A stretch of 38,209 bases of DNA from Armatimonadota bacterium. Lineage in GTDB: Bacteria; Armatimonadota; UBA5829; DTJY01. Positions 8,479 to 17,304 of the stretch are shown piece by piece. Position 1 is the stretch's first letter. The number at the start of each line of letters is the position of its first letter. Position numbers and translations under genes: made by a program. Under the pieces are notes generated by a model that was given only the letters and a program-made list of their open reading frames with translations, made no database searches and was not told the origin of the DNA. The stretch spans positions 1 through 38,209 of the forward strand of contig JAGONM010000036.1 in NCBI GenBank assembly GCA_017993055.1, given 5' to 3'.

Positions 8479-9767
8479 CAGGCCCCTACCTCATGTTCGA
8501 GGGTATGATCGTCCGCCGTCTGACGCCTTCCCGGCCTGCCGCTCCACGCGCGCACAGGGACGTGTTCGAAGATGTCGTCCACGGTGATGATCCCCTTCAG
8601 TTCGTTGTCGTAGTCCACAACCGGAAGGGCGAGGAGGTTGTACTTGGTGAACAGCTCTGCCACTTCCCTCAGGCTCGCCTCGGGGTGGAGGTGGATGACT
8701 CGCTTGACCATGAACTCCTCAACAGGGGTGTCCGGGAGCGCGACGATCAGGTCTCTGAGCGAGATCACGCCGACGAGCTTTTCACCGGAGTCGACGGCGT
8801 ACAAGTAGTAAATCGTCTCGGCATCCGGGGAGAGTTCGCGCACACGCTCGATTACCTGCTGAGCGGTGAACTGATCTGAAATGGCCAGGAACTCGGTCGT
8901 CATGAGGCCGCCCGCCGTTTCGTCCTCGTAGACGAGCAGCTCGCGGACGTCGGTGGCCTCTTCCGGCTCCATCTCCTTCAGTATCTCCTCTGTGCGCTCC
9001 TCGGGAAGGTCGCCCAGGATGTCTGCAGCCTCGTCGGGCTCCATTTCTTCCAGGATATCGGCCGCGTCGTCCGTGTCCAGGTCATCTATGATCTCGGCCT
9101 GTATCTCCGGAGCGGTCTCCGGCAGGACGTCAGCGGCAGTCTGGACGTCGAGGCTCTCGATGATATCGGTTCTCTGCATCGGGTTCATCTGCTCGATGAT
9201 ATCCGCTATGTCGGCTGGGTGGAGCTTCGACAGCTTCTGGAGCGGAATCTTCAATTTGATGGGGCCGTCCTGCTTCTGTTCAAGCGTTTCCACGTCTTCC
9301 CAGGGGATGATCTTCTCGGGCAGGGGCTTGTGGAAAATGTTGCGCAGAAGGTTGGAGAGCCACTCAACGCCGATCTCGCGGAGCAGGCCGCGCGTGGACG
9401 CGTCGACCCCGAGTAACCTGATCTCGCCGGGCGTCTCCACAAACCGCACGTCGTTGACACGCACGACTTTGTAGTCGTGGATGTCAACGATCTGCCTGTC
9501 CAGCACTTGTCGCTTGAGCCAGATGTCGTCGGGCCGCGGTGAGTAGGCCAGGAGGCGATCACCGCGAACCGGCAGGGCGAACCCGTCTACCTCCTCTCTC
9601 ACCTGAGCCCAAGGGATCAGCAGCATTCCATGGCTGTTCTGGACGACCATGGCCGAGACAATGGGAAGCGGTTCGGCGGGCGTGGCGATAACATCGCGCA
9701 CCTTGCCGATCGGTTCGCCGATGCTGTCAATGACCGCTCGACCGAGTGCCTGAGTCAGGAACTGCAT
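8478..9767 (-). CDS. Soluble PRC-barrel / MgtE_N / CBS-pair protein
   Basis: A 429-residue protein with no membrane helices. Residues 1-155 hold two PRC-barrel-like segments (ALGRAVIDSIGEPIGKVRDVI and a second near 85-150). Residues about 175-290 match the MgtE N-terminal superhelical domain, with repeated acidic units (HPADIADIIEQM, DDAADILEEMEPDEAADILGDLPEE). Residues about 290-405 form a CBS pair (FLAISDQFTAQQVIERV, VGVISLRDLIVALPDTPVEEFM, LPVVDYDNELKGIITVDDIFEHV). In MgtE the N and CBS domains sense cytoplasmic Mg2+ and gate the channel; here the channel is absent and an Nramp-like transporter follows. A regulatory role is inferred. The start has GGGGG 7 nt upstream. Confidence 0.88.
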   Translation of the reverse strand: MQFLTQALGRAVIDSIGEPIGKVRDVIATPAEPLPIVSAMVVQNSHGMLLIPWAQVREEVDGFALPVRGDRLLAYSPRPDDIWLKRQVLDRQIVDIHDYKVVRVNDVRFVETPGEIRLLGVDASTRGLLREIGVEWLSNLLRNIFHKPLPEKIIPWEDVETLEQKQDGPIKLKIPLQKLSKLHPADIADIIEQMNPMQRTDIIESLDVQTAADVLPETAPEIQAEIIDDLDTDDAADILEEMEPDEAADILGDLPEERTEEILKEMEPEEATDVRELLVYEDETAGGLMTTEFLAISDQFTAQQVIERVRELSPDAETIYYLYAVDSGEKLVGVISLRDLIVALPDTPVEEFMVKRVIHLHPEASLREVAELFTKYNLLALPVVDYDNELKGIITVDDIFEHVPVRAWSGRPGRRQTADDHTLEHEVGA

Positions 9768-10233
9768 GATGATCCCCCCTGTTCGGCGGCGAACTGCGAA
9801 GATTCCTGGCGGACGCGAGACTACGCGTGCTGGAAAAGATCCACGATCGCCTGCGGCAATGCGAGAGCTACTGGTCTAACGAAAAACTGGTCTGAGTCAG
9901 GTTGATGTGAGCCGAGCGGGGGGCGGTTAGCGAGAGGATTGAGGAGAGTGGTCGGACGGATCAGTCTCTGCGAGTCCTCCTGCTTCCACTGCCCGCGCAT
10001 CGGCAGCACAGTTTTGTACTATTGGCCGGGTCGGTGTCCACCAACCATCACCTCATATAGCTAGGATGCATGCGCCGTCATCGGCAGCCGACTAGCAGTA
10101 TACCCTTGGCCGGCCTTCGTGTCAAGGAATGACAATCCGGGGAGGAGAATCACCGGTCGTGGGCCAAAGAGGGTGATGTACCAGACCGACGGGCGGCTGG
10201 AATATCTGTGTACATAAGGGGATTCCACAGGAG
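9768..10233. other. 466-nt intergenic region holding a long 5' leader
   Basis: No convincing gene. A minus-strand promoter at 10097-10125 implies an RNA leader of about 320 nt (about 10090 down to 9768) before the MgtE_N/CBS gene. The leader can form local hairpins, for example CTGCC/GGCAG (about 9989-10006) and GGTTGG/CCGACC (about 10029-10046). I could not match it to the M-box, yybP-ykoY or other riboswitch consensus by eye. The plus-strand side (10126-10233) holds an AAGGGG and a CAGGAG just before the sulfotransferase start, but no clear promoter. Confidence 0.5.
10097..10125 (-). promoter_or_regulatory. Sigma-70-type promoter for the MgtE_N/CBS-Nramp operon
   Basis: On the minus strand TTGACA (10125-10120) is followed after exactly 17 nt by TATACT (10102-10097). 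Both boxes are near consensus. Initiation near 10090 would give an unusually long leader before the first codon at 9767. Confidence 0.72.
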
Positions 10234-10947
10234 ATGCTTGTCACTGTTATCGGTAGAGGGCACGGGGGCACCCGGGCGATGTCTCAGACGCTCGTGGAGA
10301 GCGGTGTCTACATGGGTGGGCAACTGAACGGGTCATATGATCTCGTCCCGCCGGGTGACATGTACGAGGCGTGTCGGGTGATGGCGCGCCACGTCGTTCA
10401 TCTGGGCGGCGTGCGTTGGGACTTCTCGGCCCTCGATGCCGTGCCGGTTGATGCGGAGTTCGCCCGACTGGTTGATTCGTATCTAACTTCCGTTCTGGGC
10501 AGCGTGGAGAGCCGCAGGGGCTGGAAGCTTCCCGAGACCACGCTGATCTACCCCTGGATAGTGCGTATGTTCCCCGAGGCGTACTACATTCACTGGAGCC
10601 GCGACCCTCGCGATTCGATTCTCGGTGCGCACATGACCGATGATCTCGCCGCGTTCGGCGTTTCCTACGACCCCACCGATGACGAGCGGCTTCGGCGCGC
10701 GATAAGCTGGAAGTACCAGCGGGAGATCGTAAAGGCGACTCAGGCGCCCAAGAACACCATAGACGTCCGGTTCGAGGATTTCGTTCTTGATCAGGAGCGT
10801 ACACTGGCGCGTCTGGAGAGGTTTCTCGGTTTCCCGCTTGCCCGCATAGAGGTCCGTCCTGAATCCGTCGGGCGTTGGCAGAGCGCCGAGGGGCCGACAG
10901 TCTTCGATTTTCTTCAGGACGATATGGCGGAGTTGGGGTATCTCTAA
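10234..10947 (+). CDS. PAPS-dependent sulfotransferase family protein
   Basis: A 237-residue protein with the two PAPS-binding landmarks of the sulfotransferase fold. The 5'-phosphosulfate loop is VIGRGHGGTR (residues 5-14) and the 3'-phosphate site is WSRDPRDS (121-128). There is also a C-terminal RFEDFVLDQERTLARLERFLGFPL segment typical of the family. It would move a sulfuryl group from PAPS to a hydroxyl or amine of an unknown acceptor. No signal peptide is seen, so it should act in the cytoplasm. The opposite strand makes PAPS (cysD, cysNC), which supports the call. The ATG has CAGGAG immediately before it and AAGGGG about 13 nt away, so the exact start is less certain. Confidence 0.85.
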   Translation: MLVTVIGRGHGGTRAMSQTLVESGVYMGGQLNGSYDLVPPGDMYEACRVMARHVVHLGGVRWDFSALDAVPVDAEFARLVDSYLTSVLGSVESRRGWKLPETTLIYPWIVRMFPEAYYIHWSRDPRDSILGAHMTDDLAAFGVSYDPTDDERLRRAISWKYQREIVKATQAPKNTIDVRFEDFVLDQERTLARLERFLGFPLARIEVRPESVGRWQSAEGPTVFDFLQDDMAELGYL

Positions 10948-12692
10948 CGCTTGTGTGCCTCAAGCCGGTAGTGCGGCTCGGCGATCGGGCCTTCGTCGCT
11001 GAGTAGCGGATGAAGCATCGGGTCGGCGAGCACTTCGCGGATGTCCTTCGGTTGGCCGTCGATAATCATCGCGCGCTTCACCAGTCTAATCCCGTGACTG
11101 TAGTCCACATACCAGTTGACGTGAACCGTAGTCAGGGGCTGGATCGGCTTACCGTCGAGCTGATGCCAGCCGTAGATCGCCACGTGATCGGTTCGGTCGA
11201 GCGAGAGATTGGTGATCACCACATCCTTCTTGATGCCAGCCACGAGTTTCCCGAGCGGATTTCCCTTCCTCTGCTCCTCGACGATCGAGTTGTGCGCGAT
11301 GAAGGTCTCGACTGTCGTGCGCGGCTCCCCGAGTGGTTTGGGTCCGAGCCTGACTGTCGCCTGTGCTGAGATGTCGTTCACTATCTTGCGCGTCGGAAGA
11401 GAGCAGTCGAAGGCATCCGCGACCTTCTGAGCGGCCATCGGGGTAAGCGGCGTGCGCACGAAATCCGCATCCGAGCCGACTGAGAGGTAGTCGGGCATGA
11501 CCTGAAAGACCACGGCGCGCTCCCGGTTGTTCGCATCCTTCGCTTTGACCTTGATCGTCACGAACTGCCGCAGGAACTCAGGCAGGTTGCCCTGTTTGAA
11601 CTCCTTAAGCAGTGTCGCCTCACGCTCGATGAGAGGCATCTCTAAGACCGAATGCATGACGGCCGTTCCCCCTCTCGCGCTCTTGCGCCGCGTAGGAATG
11701 TTGACCATCGAGATCTGTGCCGGCTGGATCCACTTCGTGTAAGCCCTGGGGCCGCCGAACGTTCCCCATTTCGACTCCAGCGGCGTCCCCAGAGTGATCG
11801 CCTCGAGGAAACCGTTCATGTCGCCGACCAGCGCGGTGTGCAGGATCTTGTTCGCCGGGTTCGGATGAATGAAGAAGCTTATCTGGCCGTCCATGAAGGC
11901 GTACGTGTCGAACGGCGCCAGTCTGCCCTGCTTCACGAGGAGGTCTTTGGCGAGACGGTCGATCATGCGGTGGGAGGCACGGTAGGTGCCGCCTGTCGGG
12001 CCAACCACCTTCTTCCCGTCGTATGTGATCTCCCTGTCGTCGTACGCAACCACGACAAGCCGCCGCTTGTCATCTCCGTTGAGCCAGGCGAGGAGCTTGT
12101 CTCCATGCTTCTCCCCGTCGGAGTAGGAGTAGTTGGCGTCAAGGTAGGCGACTCGCTCGCACCACTCAGGAATCGCATCATAGGAGTTGATGAAGCCGGT
12201 GATCAGACTCCCTCCGCCGCTGTGACCGGTGACGACGCCGCTGACCTGCGTTCCCGGCATTTCCTTCAATATGCGCTCCAGCGTCTCACGGATGATCGCC
12301 TGATCGTGCTTCGACCGCCATGTCGGCCAACTCAGACCCTCTGCCTCCATGCAGACGAGCACGATGTTGCAGGTGCGATCGAGGTCCCGAAGGACGCGCG
12401 TCTGGGCCGCGATGTGCTGGATGTCGAAGTGCCAGTCGAGGTCGGGCACCATCGCGCATCCCATCGTCTGCTCGATGGTGTTCCCGTTCGGTGTGGCGAA
12501 GAAGATTACGAGGGTAGGGCGGTCGGCGTGCATCACTTGCGGGAGGTTGGTGAGCATCCGGATGCCCTCCACCGTCTTCTCCAACCGCACCTGCTCATGG
12601 AAGAAGGGGCTCCTCGTGAAGCCGCCCAGAGTCGCTCCAGTTGCGGCCAGTGACACCATCAGCAGCGCCGGAATGATGATCTTGACAGGCAT
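10944..12692 (-). CDS. Secreted alpha/beta-hydrolase-like protein with unknown C-terminal domain
   Basis: A 582-residue exported protein (signal peptide IIIPALLMVSLAATGATLG). The N-terminal half has an alpha/beta-hydrolase layout: RPTLVIFFATPNG strand and oxyanion region, then a nucleophile elbow VVTGHSGGGS with Ser158, and a HPNPANKILHTALVGDMNGF segment where a late catalytic His could lie. The C-terminal half (about 390-560) carries a separate conserved-looking module (VAIYGWHQLDGKPIQPLTTVHVNWYVDYSHGIRLV) that I cannot name. An esterase or related hydrolase activity is likely; the substrate is unknown. The start follows GGAAGGTAGGG. It lies 6 nt after the preceding gene of the operon, and its stop overlaps the end of the sulfotransferase gene by 4 nt. 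Confidence 0.75.
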   Translation of the reverse strand: MPVKIIIPALLMVSLAATGATLGGFTRSPFFHEQVRLEKTVEGIRMLTNLPQVMHADRPTLVIFFATPNGNTIEQTMGCAMVPDLDWHFDIQHIAAQTRVLRDLDRTCNIVLVCMEAEGLSWPTWRSKHDQAIIRETLERILKEMPGTQVSGVVTGHSGGGSLITGFINSYDAIPEWCERVAYLDANYSYSDGEKHGDKLLAWLNGDDKRRLVVVAYDDREITYDGKKVVGPTGGTYRASHRMIDRLAKDLLVKQGRLAPFDTYAFMDGQISFFIHPNPANKILHTALVGDMNGFLEAITLGTPLESKWGTFGGPRAYTKWIQPAQISMVNIPTRRKSARGGTAVMHSVLEMPLIEREATLLKEFKQGNLPEFLRQFVTIKVKAKDANNRERAVVFQVMPDYLSVGSDADFVRTPLTPMAAQKVADAFDCSLPTRKIVNDISAQATVRLGPKPLGEPRTTVETFIAHNSIVEEQRKGNPLGKLVAGIKKDVVITNLSLDRTDHVAIYGWHQLDGKPIQPLTTVHVNWYVDYSHGIRLVKRAMIIDGQPKDIREVLADPMLHPLLSDEGPIAEPHYRLEAHKR

Positions 12693-12698
12693 ATCGCC

Positions 12699-14438
12699 CT
12701 ACCTTCCCTCGAAATGGTAGTTGAACCGGCGGTCGGGGGCACTGTCGCCGCTGATCGAGAACTCGATGATGTCGTCCAACTTCTGGATGTTGTCCGCCCA
12801 GTGGAAATCGAGCTTGACGGGTTTCCCCAGGAGGCCGAGGATCGCCCGAGAGACGCTGACCTCCAGCTTGTGCCCATGCGTGCTATAGGTCACGTCAGTT
12901 CCATGCGTCCCATTCCCCTGAGAGAGCGGCCCCCGGTTAGCCATCGCGAAGTGAAGCACATTCCGGTCCACGATGAAGTCGTAGCCGTGCCAGCCGGTCT
13001 TGGGATCGCTATCGGTGTCGAGGTAGAGGAGCATCCACTTCGGATCGGTGGGCGGCGTGATCGGGTCCTTCGTCTCCGCGTAGAAATAGACGTTCTCCTT
13101 GTCATAGGCAACCTTCAACCGCACGAAGTCGTTCCGTCCGGTCGTATTGACGTAGTGCAGCGTATCGTTCCAGCCCTGGGAATCGCGATGCTCGGTGTCG
13201 CCGACCCAGTCGAGGTACTCCGGCTTCACGAGCGTCCAGTCTGCGAACCGGCCGTCGATCCGGACCGTCCTCGGGCCGCTCGACTTCTCAGGTGCCCGGA
13301 TGCCCTTGAACCGGCGGATGCCGGCGATCATCTGGTAATAGTAGTTGTCGGTATGCCCACCCTTCATCGGCTCGATGTCGCGGCTGTACTCCTGGTCGTA
13401 CTGGTCGACGAAGAACGTCTCGCCCTTCTCCGGCTTCCGACCGGTCATCAGGTTGTAGACACCGTCCGCGAGGAAGCGCTGAGCGACCCATTCGTTCCAC
13501 CCCGTGATGAAGATGAACTCGGGATCGACCTCCAGCGCCCGCTTCCACTGCTCCGCGAAGAACAGGCCCTGTTCGGGCTTTCGGTCCGCCGGCTCCGGCT
13601 CCTTCCCGTCGTGGAAGCTGCGCCCGATGTTCGTCATCGGGTGCTGGGCCGCGCTCACGGACACGTATTCCGCGAAGCCCTTCTCGTGCCAACCGATGGA
13701 CTGCGGGTAATGGTCCACCCACGGCCACTTGTCCTTCCCGTCACCGAACCAACCGTTGGGGTCGCTCCACGCCCAGGAGTGCCGGAAGGTGAAGGAGTCC
13801 TTGATATCCTGGCGCATGTTGTCGGGGTTGGCCATGATCAGGGGCTTGCCCTTCCACATGAACCAGAGGTCGCGGTATAGGCCCTTGGAGTAGAAGTCGT
13901 CGTAGAGCTTCTCGACGGTCTTCTCCTCGTGGGAGTGGGCTATGAAGCCGATCTGGGGGGTGCGGCCGCCATTCATGCGCATCTGCGTGTAGATCTCGCA
14001 GAGCCTCATGTAGACGTTCGGGTATGTAAATGAATTCGTCACGTCAAATACGACCACGTCAATCCCTGCGTTGGCGAGCATCCTGGCATGGCTGCGAATG
14101 ACATAGTCCTCGGTGGACACGTAGTAGCCAAGTTCCGGCTCGCCCCAGTGGTGGAAGTGGTTGACGGGGCCCCACTGGGGATCGGTCGGGTTGTCGGCAG
14201 TGATCTTGCTGATGTCGTACGGGCCGGAGGTCGTATGCTGACCGAGCCAGATGAAGTAGAAGATACCGACGGTCTTACCTTCGCGGGGCGGCCCGCATTC
14301 CTCGAAACCTGGCAGCGTCCGGCCGAGCGCGTCCGTGGCAGTCCACGTATCGCTCATCAGATTGCGGTCGTTCCATGCGAGGCAGTCCCCAGCAGCCGCG
14401 AAAGCGACTACGAGCATCAGCCAGCAGAACCTGTGCAT
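12699..14438 (-). CDS. Secreted GH99/GH71-like barrel protein with CBM9/DOMON-like C-terminus
   Basis: The open frame reaches 14462, but the ATG at 14438 has TTGGAGG 5 nt upstream and begins a signal peptide (MHRFCWLMLVVAFAAAGDCLA). The predicted product is 579 residues. Residues about 40-370 look like the TIM barrel of GH99/GH71-type proteins: TVGIFYFIWLG, HARMLANAGIDVVVFDVTN, PQIGFIAHSHEE, GKPLIMANP, FIFITGWNEW. Residues about 395-575 form a beta-rich domain (VRIDGRFADW, FVRLKVAYDKENVYFYAETKDP, YLDTDSDPKTGW) like CBM9/DOMON-type sugar-binding domains. It probably acts on a polysaccharide outside the cytoplasm. Which linkage is cut, if any, cannot be read from sequence. Confidence 0.75.
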   Translation of the reverse strand: MHRFCWLMLVVAFAAAGDCLAWNDRNLMSDTWTATDALGRTLPGFEECGPPREGKTVGIFYFIWLGQHTTSGPYDISKITADNPTDPQWGPVNHFHHWGEPELGYYVSTEDYVIRSHARMLANAGIDVVVFDVTNSFTYPNVYMRLCEIYTQMRMNGGRTPQIGFIAHSHEEKTVEKLYDDFYSKGLYRDLWFMWKGKPLIMANPDNMRQDIKDSFTFRHSWAWSDPNGWFGDGKDKWPWVDHYPQSIGWHEKGFAEYVSVSAAQHPMTNIGRSFHDGKEPEPADRKPEQGLFFAEQWKRALEVDPEFIFITGWNEWVAQRFLADGVYNLMTGRKPEKGETFFVDQYDQEYSRDIEPMKGGHTDNYYYQMIAGIRRFKGIRAPEKSSGPRTVRIDGRFADWTLVKPEYLDWVGDTEHRDSQGWNDTLHYVNTTGRNDFVRLKVAYDKENVYFYAETKDPITPPTDPKWMLLYLDTDSDPKTGWHGYDFIVDRNVLHFAMANRGPLSQGNGTHGTDVTYSTHGHKLEVSVSRAILGLLGKPVKLDFHWADNIQKLDDIIEFSISGDSAPDRRFNYHFEGR

Positions 14439-14454
14439 CGTTACCTCCAAGAGA

Positions 14455-16362
14455 TCAGCCAAGCAAGCTACGACCGGTCAGGAGAGCCATGATAGCCTCG
14501 ACGGAGTCTTCGACCGACATGTCACCAGCGTCAACGCGTAGTTCCGGCGCCTCGGGCGGCTCGTACGGGGAGGACACACCAGTGAACTCTTCGATCTCGC
14601 CCGCGCGTGCCTTCCTGTAGAGCCCCTTCGGATCGCGTTTCTCGCAGATCTCCAGTGGCGTATCGAGGAAGACCTCGACGAACCGGTCGCCGCCGATGAC
14701 CTCACGCGCCGCCCGGCGGTCCTCGCGATATGGCGAGATGAACGAGGTGATCATGATCAGCCCCGCCTCGTTGAACAGCTTCGATACCTCTGCGACCCTT
14801 CGTATGTTCTCGGTGCGGTCATCGGGCGAGAACCCGAGATCCCGGTTAAGCCCATGACGCACGTTATCGCCGTCGAGCACGAAGCAAGCGTGGCCCTCTT
14901 CCATGAGACGCTTTTCAAGTGCATACGCAATGGTGGATTTGCCCGAGCCGCTGAGACCCGTGAACCAGATGGTGACAGGCTGTTGGCCGAGAACGCGCGC
15001 CCGGTCGTCCGACGCCACCAGACCGAGGTGGCGAGTGATATGCCGATCCGCCGGTGTGTCGTCCGCCGTCGGGCGGACCACATCGTACCTGTGGGAGCGG
15101 TCGATAATCATTCCCGCGCCGACGGTGAAGTTCGACTGCGGATCGATCACGACAAAGCTGCCCGTCTGCCGGTTGCGCTGATACTCATCGCAGAAGATCG
15201 GCTTGAAGAGCCGCATCGAGACGCGCCCGATGTCGTTGAGCCCGAGACTCTCCACGTGCTCGCGGTGAAGCGTGTTAGGGTCGATGCGATAGCGCAGTTC
15301 GGATAGCCGGCCGCGAACGGTCTGGGTCGTATGCTTGATGTAGTAGTGCTTGCACGGATCGAGCGGCTCGTCGTGCATCCAGATCAGGATCGCCTCGAGT
15401 TCGTGGGCTACCCACGGCACGTTCGCGGGGTGAGCGAGCATATCGCCCCGCGCGATGTCGATCTCATCCTCTAGGCAGATAGTAACCGCCTGCGGAGGGA
15501 AGGCGTACTCGACGTCCTCGCCGTTCACGAGCACGCGCGATATGCGGCTCATCCTGCCCGACGAGAGCACGAACACCTCATCGCTTATGCGGGCGACGCC
15601 GGAAGCGATAGTGCCACAGTATCCCCGGAAGCCGCCGTGCGGGCGCAGCACGAGCTGGACAGGGAACCGGAAGTCGATCAGGTTCTGGTCGCCCGCAATA
15701 TGGACGCTCTCGAGGTGCGAGAGAACGGAGGAGCCGTGGTACCACGGCATGTTCTCGCTTCTGCGGACGACATTGTCGCCCCTGAGGGCGCTCATCGGGA
15801 TGAATGTTATGTCGCGCGACTGCAGCTTGGCGCAGAACTCGCGGTACTCCTCAGTTATGTCGTCGAACACCTGCTGCGAGTAGCCCACCAGGTCCATCTT
15901 GTTCACCGCGACTACGAGATGCGGGATGCCGAGTAGCGACGCGATGAACCCATGCCGCTTCGACTGGGTGAGCACCCCGTTCTGCGCATCTATGAGGATG
16001 ATCGCGAGATTCGCCGTCGAAGCGCCGGTCACCATGTTGCGCGTATACTGCTCGTGGCCGGGCGTATCCGCGATGATGAAGCGGCGCTTAGGTGTCGAGA
16101 AATGGCGGTAGGCGACATCAATGGTGATCCCCTGCTCGCGCTCGGCCTTGAGTCCGTCGGTGAGTAGCGCGTAGTCGATCTCCACGCGGCCCGCCTTGAT
16201 CGAGTCTTTGTGAAGCGACGCGAGGTGATCCTCGTAGATTGACTTTGCGTCGTGGAGCAGGCGGCCGATGAGCGTCGACTTACCGTCATCGACGCTGCCC
16301 GCCGTGGTGAAGCGCAGGAGGTCGGCCTCCCGGACCTGAGTGAGGAGATCTTCGATCGCCAT
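14455..16362 (-). CDS. cysNC: Bifunctional sulfate adenylyltransferase GTPase subunit / APS kinase (CysN-CysC fusion)
   Basis: A 635-residue fusion. The N-terminal two thirds is an EF-Tu-like GTPase: P-loop GSVDDGKST near residue 22, DTPGHEQYTRNMVTGAS, and NKMDLVGY, followed by beta-barrel domains. The C-terminal part from about residue 455 is APS kinase: P-loop GLSGSGKST near 467, DGDNVRHGLNRDLGF, and FISPYREDR. With CysD it turns sulfate and ATP into APS using GTP hydrolysis, then phosphorylates APS to PAPS. Its ATG overlaps the cysD stop (TGATG), so the two are coupled. Both halves keep their key motifs. No PAPS reductase is present in this window. Confidence 0.97.
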   Translation of the reverse strand: MAIEDLLTQVREADLLRFTTAGSVDDGKSTLIGRLLHDAKSIYEDHLASLHKDSIKAGRVEIDYALLTDGLKAEREQGITIDVAYRHFSTPKRRFIIADTPGHEQYTRNMVTGASTANLAIILIDAQNGVLTQSKRHGFIASLLGIPHLVVAVNKMDLVGYSQQVFDDITEEYREFCAKLQSRDITFIPMSALRGDNVVRRSENMPWYHGSSVLSHLESVHIAGDQNLIDFRFPVQLVLRPHGGFRGYCGTIASGVARISDEVFVLSSGRMSRISRVLVNGEDVEYAFPPQAVTICLEDEIDIARGDMLAHPANVPWVAHELEAILIWMHDEPLDPCKHYYIKHTTQTVRGRLSELRYRIDPNTLHREHVESLGLNDIGRVSMRLFKPIFCDEYQRNRQTGSFVVIDPQSNFTVGAGMIIDRSHRYDVVRPTADDTPADRHITRHLGLVASDDRARVLGQQPVTIWFTGLSGSGKSTIAYALEKRLMEEGHACFVLDGDNVRHGLNRDLGFSPDDRTENIRRVAEVSKLFNEAGLIMITSFISPYREDRRAAREVIGGDRFVEVFLDTPLEICEKRDPKGLYRKARAGEIEEFTGVSSPYEPPEAPELRVDAGDMSVEDSVEAIMALLTGRSLLG

Positions 16363-17267
16363 CAGAAGTACCCCTCCCGCTTCTTCTGCTCCATCGAGCT
16401 GTCCTGGTCGTGGTCGATCAGCCGGGTGATGCGCTCGGAGTGTCGCACGACCATCATCTCCTCCACGATCTCGGCGACGGTCGCGGCCTTCGAGTCAACG
16501 GCACCGGTGCACGGGTAGCACCCAAGCGTTCGGAAACGGCAGACCATTCTCTGCGGCACCTCGCCGGGAGCCAGTCGAGTACGCTCGTAAACCGGGATCA
16601 GCCTTCCGTCGCGCGGTACGACCTCTCGCTCGGCGGCGAAGTACATCGGGACCACCGGGATCTCCTCAAGATGGATGTAGAGCCAGACATCGAGTTCCGT
16701 CCAGTTGGAGAGCGGGAATATCCGGATGCTCTCGCCCTTCTTGATCCGCCCGTTGTAGAGGTTCCACAGCTCGGGCCGCTGGTTCTTCGGGTCCCACTGC
16801 CCGTGGACATCCCGGAAGGAGTAGACTCGCTCCTTGGCCCTCGACTTCTCTTCGTCGCGGCGGGCGCCCCCGAAGGCCGCATCGTATCCCCCCTCACGAA
16901 GAGCGTTCAGGAGCGCCTGCGTCTTCAGTTGCGCGCAGCACCTCACCGTGCCCCAGTCCCATGGGTCCGCGCCTTCAGCGATCGCCTCGTCGAACGTGTA
17001 GACGCGAAGGTCGGCCCCGATCTCCGCGCAGAACCGATCGCGGAACTCGTACATCTCGGGGAACTTCATGCCCGTGTCTACGTGCAGGAGCGGGAAGGGG
17101 ATCTTGCCTGGGGCGAACGCCTTCTGCGCGAGCCTGACCATCACGGATGAGTCTTTGCCGATAGAATAGAGCATGACCGGCCGCTCAAACTCGGCGACTA
17201 CCTCGCGAAGTATGTGTATGCTCTCTGCCTCGAGAGTTCTCAGGTTCGACAGATGCAGTCTTTCCAT
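16362..17267 (-). CDS. cysD: Sulfate adenylyltransferase subunit 2
   Basis: A 301-residue CysD, the catalytic subunit that adenylates sulfate. It has the PP-loop SIGKDSSVM (residues 35-43), the [18 protein letters not shown] strand-helix, the conserved [22 protein letters not shown] segment and the C-terminal [16 protein letters not shown] region. Length and motifs match the family. It follows the GHMP kinase by 37 nt and is coupled to cysNC. No good ribosome-binding site precedes the ATG at 17267, so its translation may depend on upstream ribosomes. Confidence 0.97.
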   Translation of the reverse strand: MERLHLSNLRTLEAESIHILREVVAEFERPVMLYSIGKDSSVMVRLAQKAFAPGKIPFPLLHVDTGMKFPEMYEFRDRFCAEIGADLRVYTFDEAIAEGADPWDWGTVRCCAQLKTQALLNALREGGYDAAFGGARRDEEKSRAKERVYSFRDVHGQWDPKNQRPELWNLYNGRIKKGESIRIFPLSNWTELDVWLYIHLEEIPVVPMYFAAEREVVPRDGRLIPVYERTRLAPGEVPQRMVCRFRTLGCYPCTGAVDSKAATVAEIVEEMMVVRHSERITRLIDHDQDSSMEQKKREGYF

Positions 17268-17304
17268 GTCGGGTGAATTAACTTCAGACGCGACCCGCCG
17301 GGGC

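Noticed and set aside
9821-10009. Leader peptide of 62 codons on the minus strand
   Set aside because: No ribosome-binding site and no recognisable composition; probably chance.
9768-10096. M-box or yybP-ykoY riboswitch in the leader
   Set aside because: The hallmark segments (for example the M-box GTTAGGTGAGGCTCC region) were not found by eye; only a generic structured leader is claimed.
11652-12653. Long plus-strand open frame (333 codons) and a similar one at 12714-13880
   Set aside because: Both lie opposite clear secreted-protein genes, have repetitive R/V/D-rich composition typical of antisense frames in GC-rich DNA, and lack domains.
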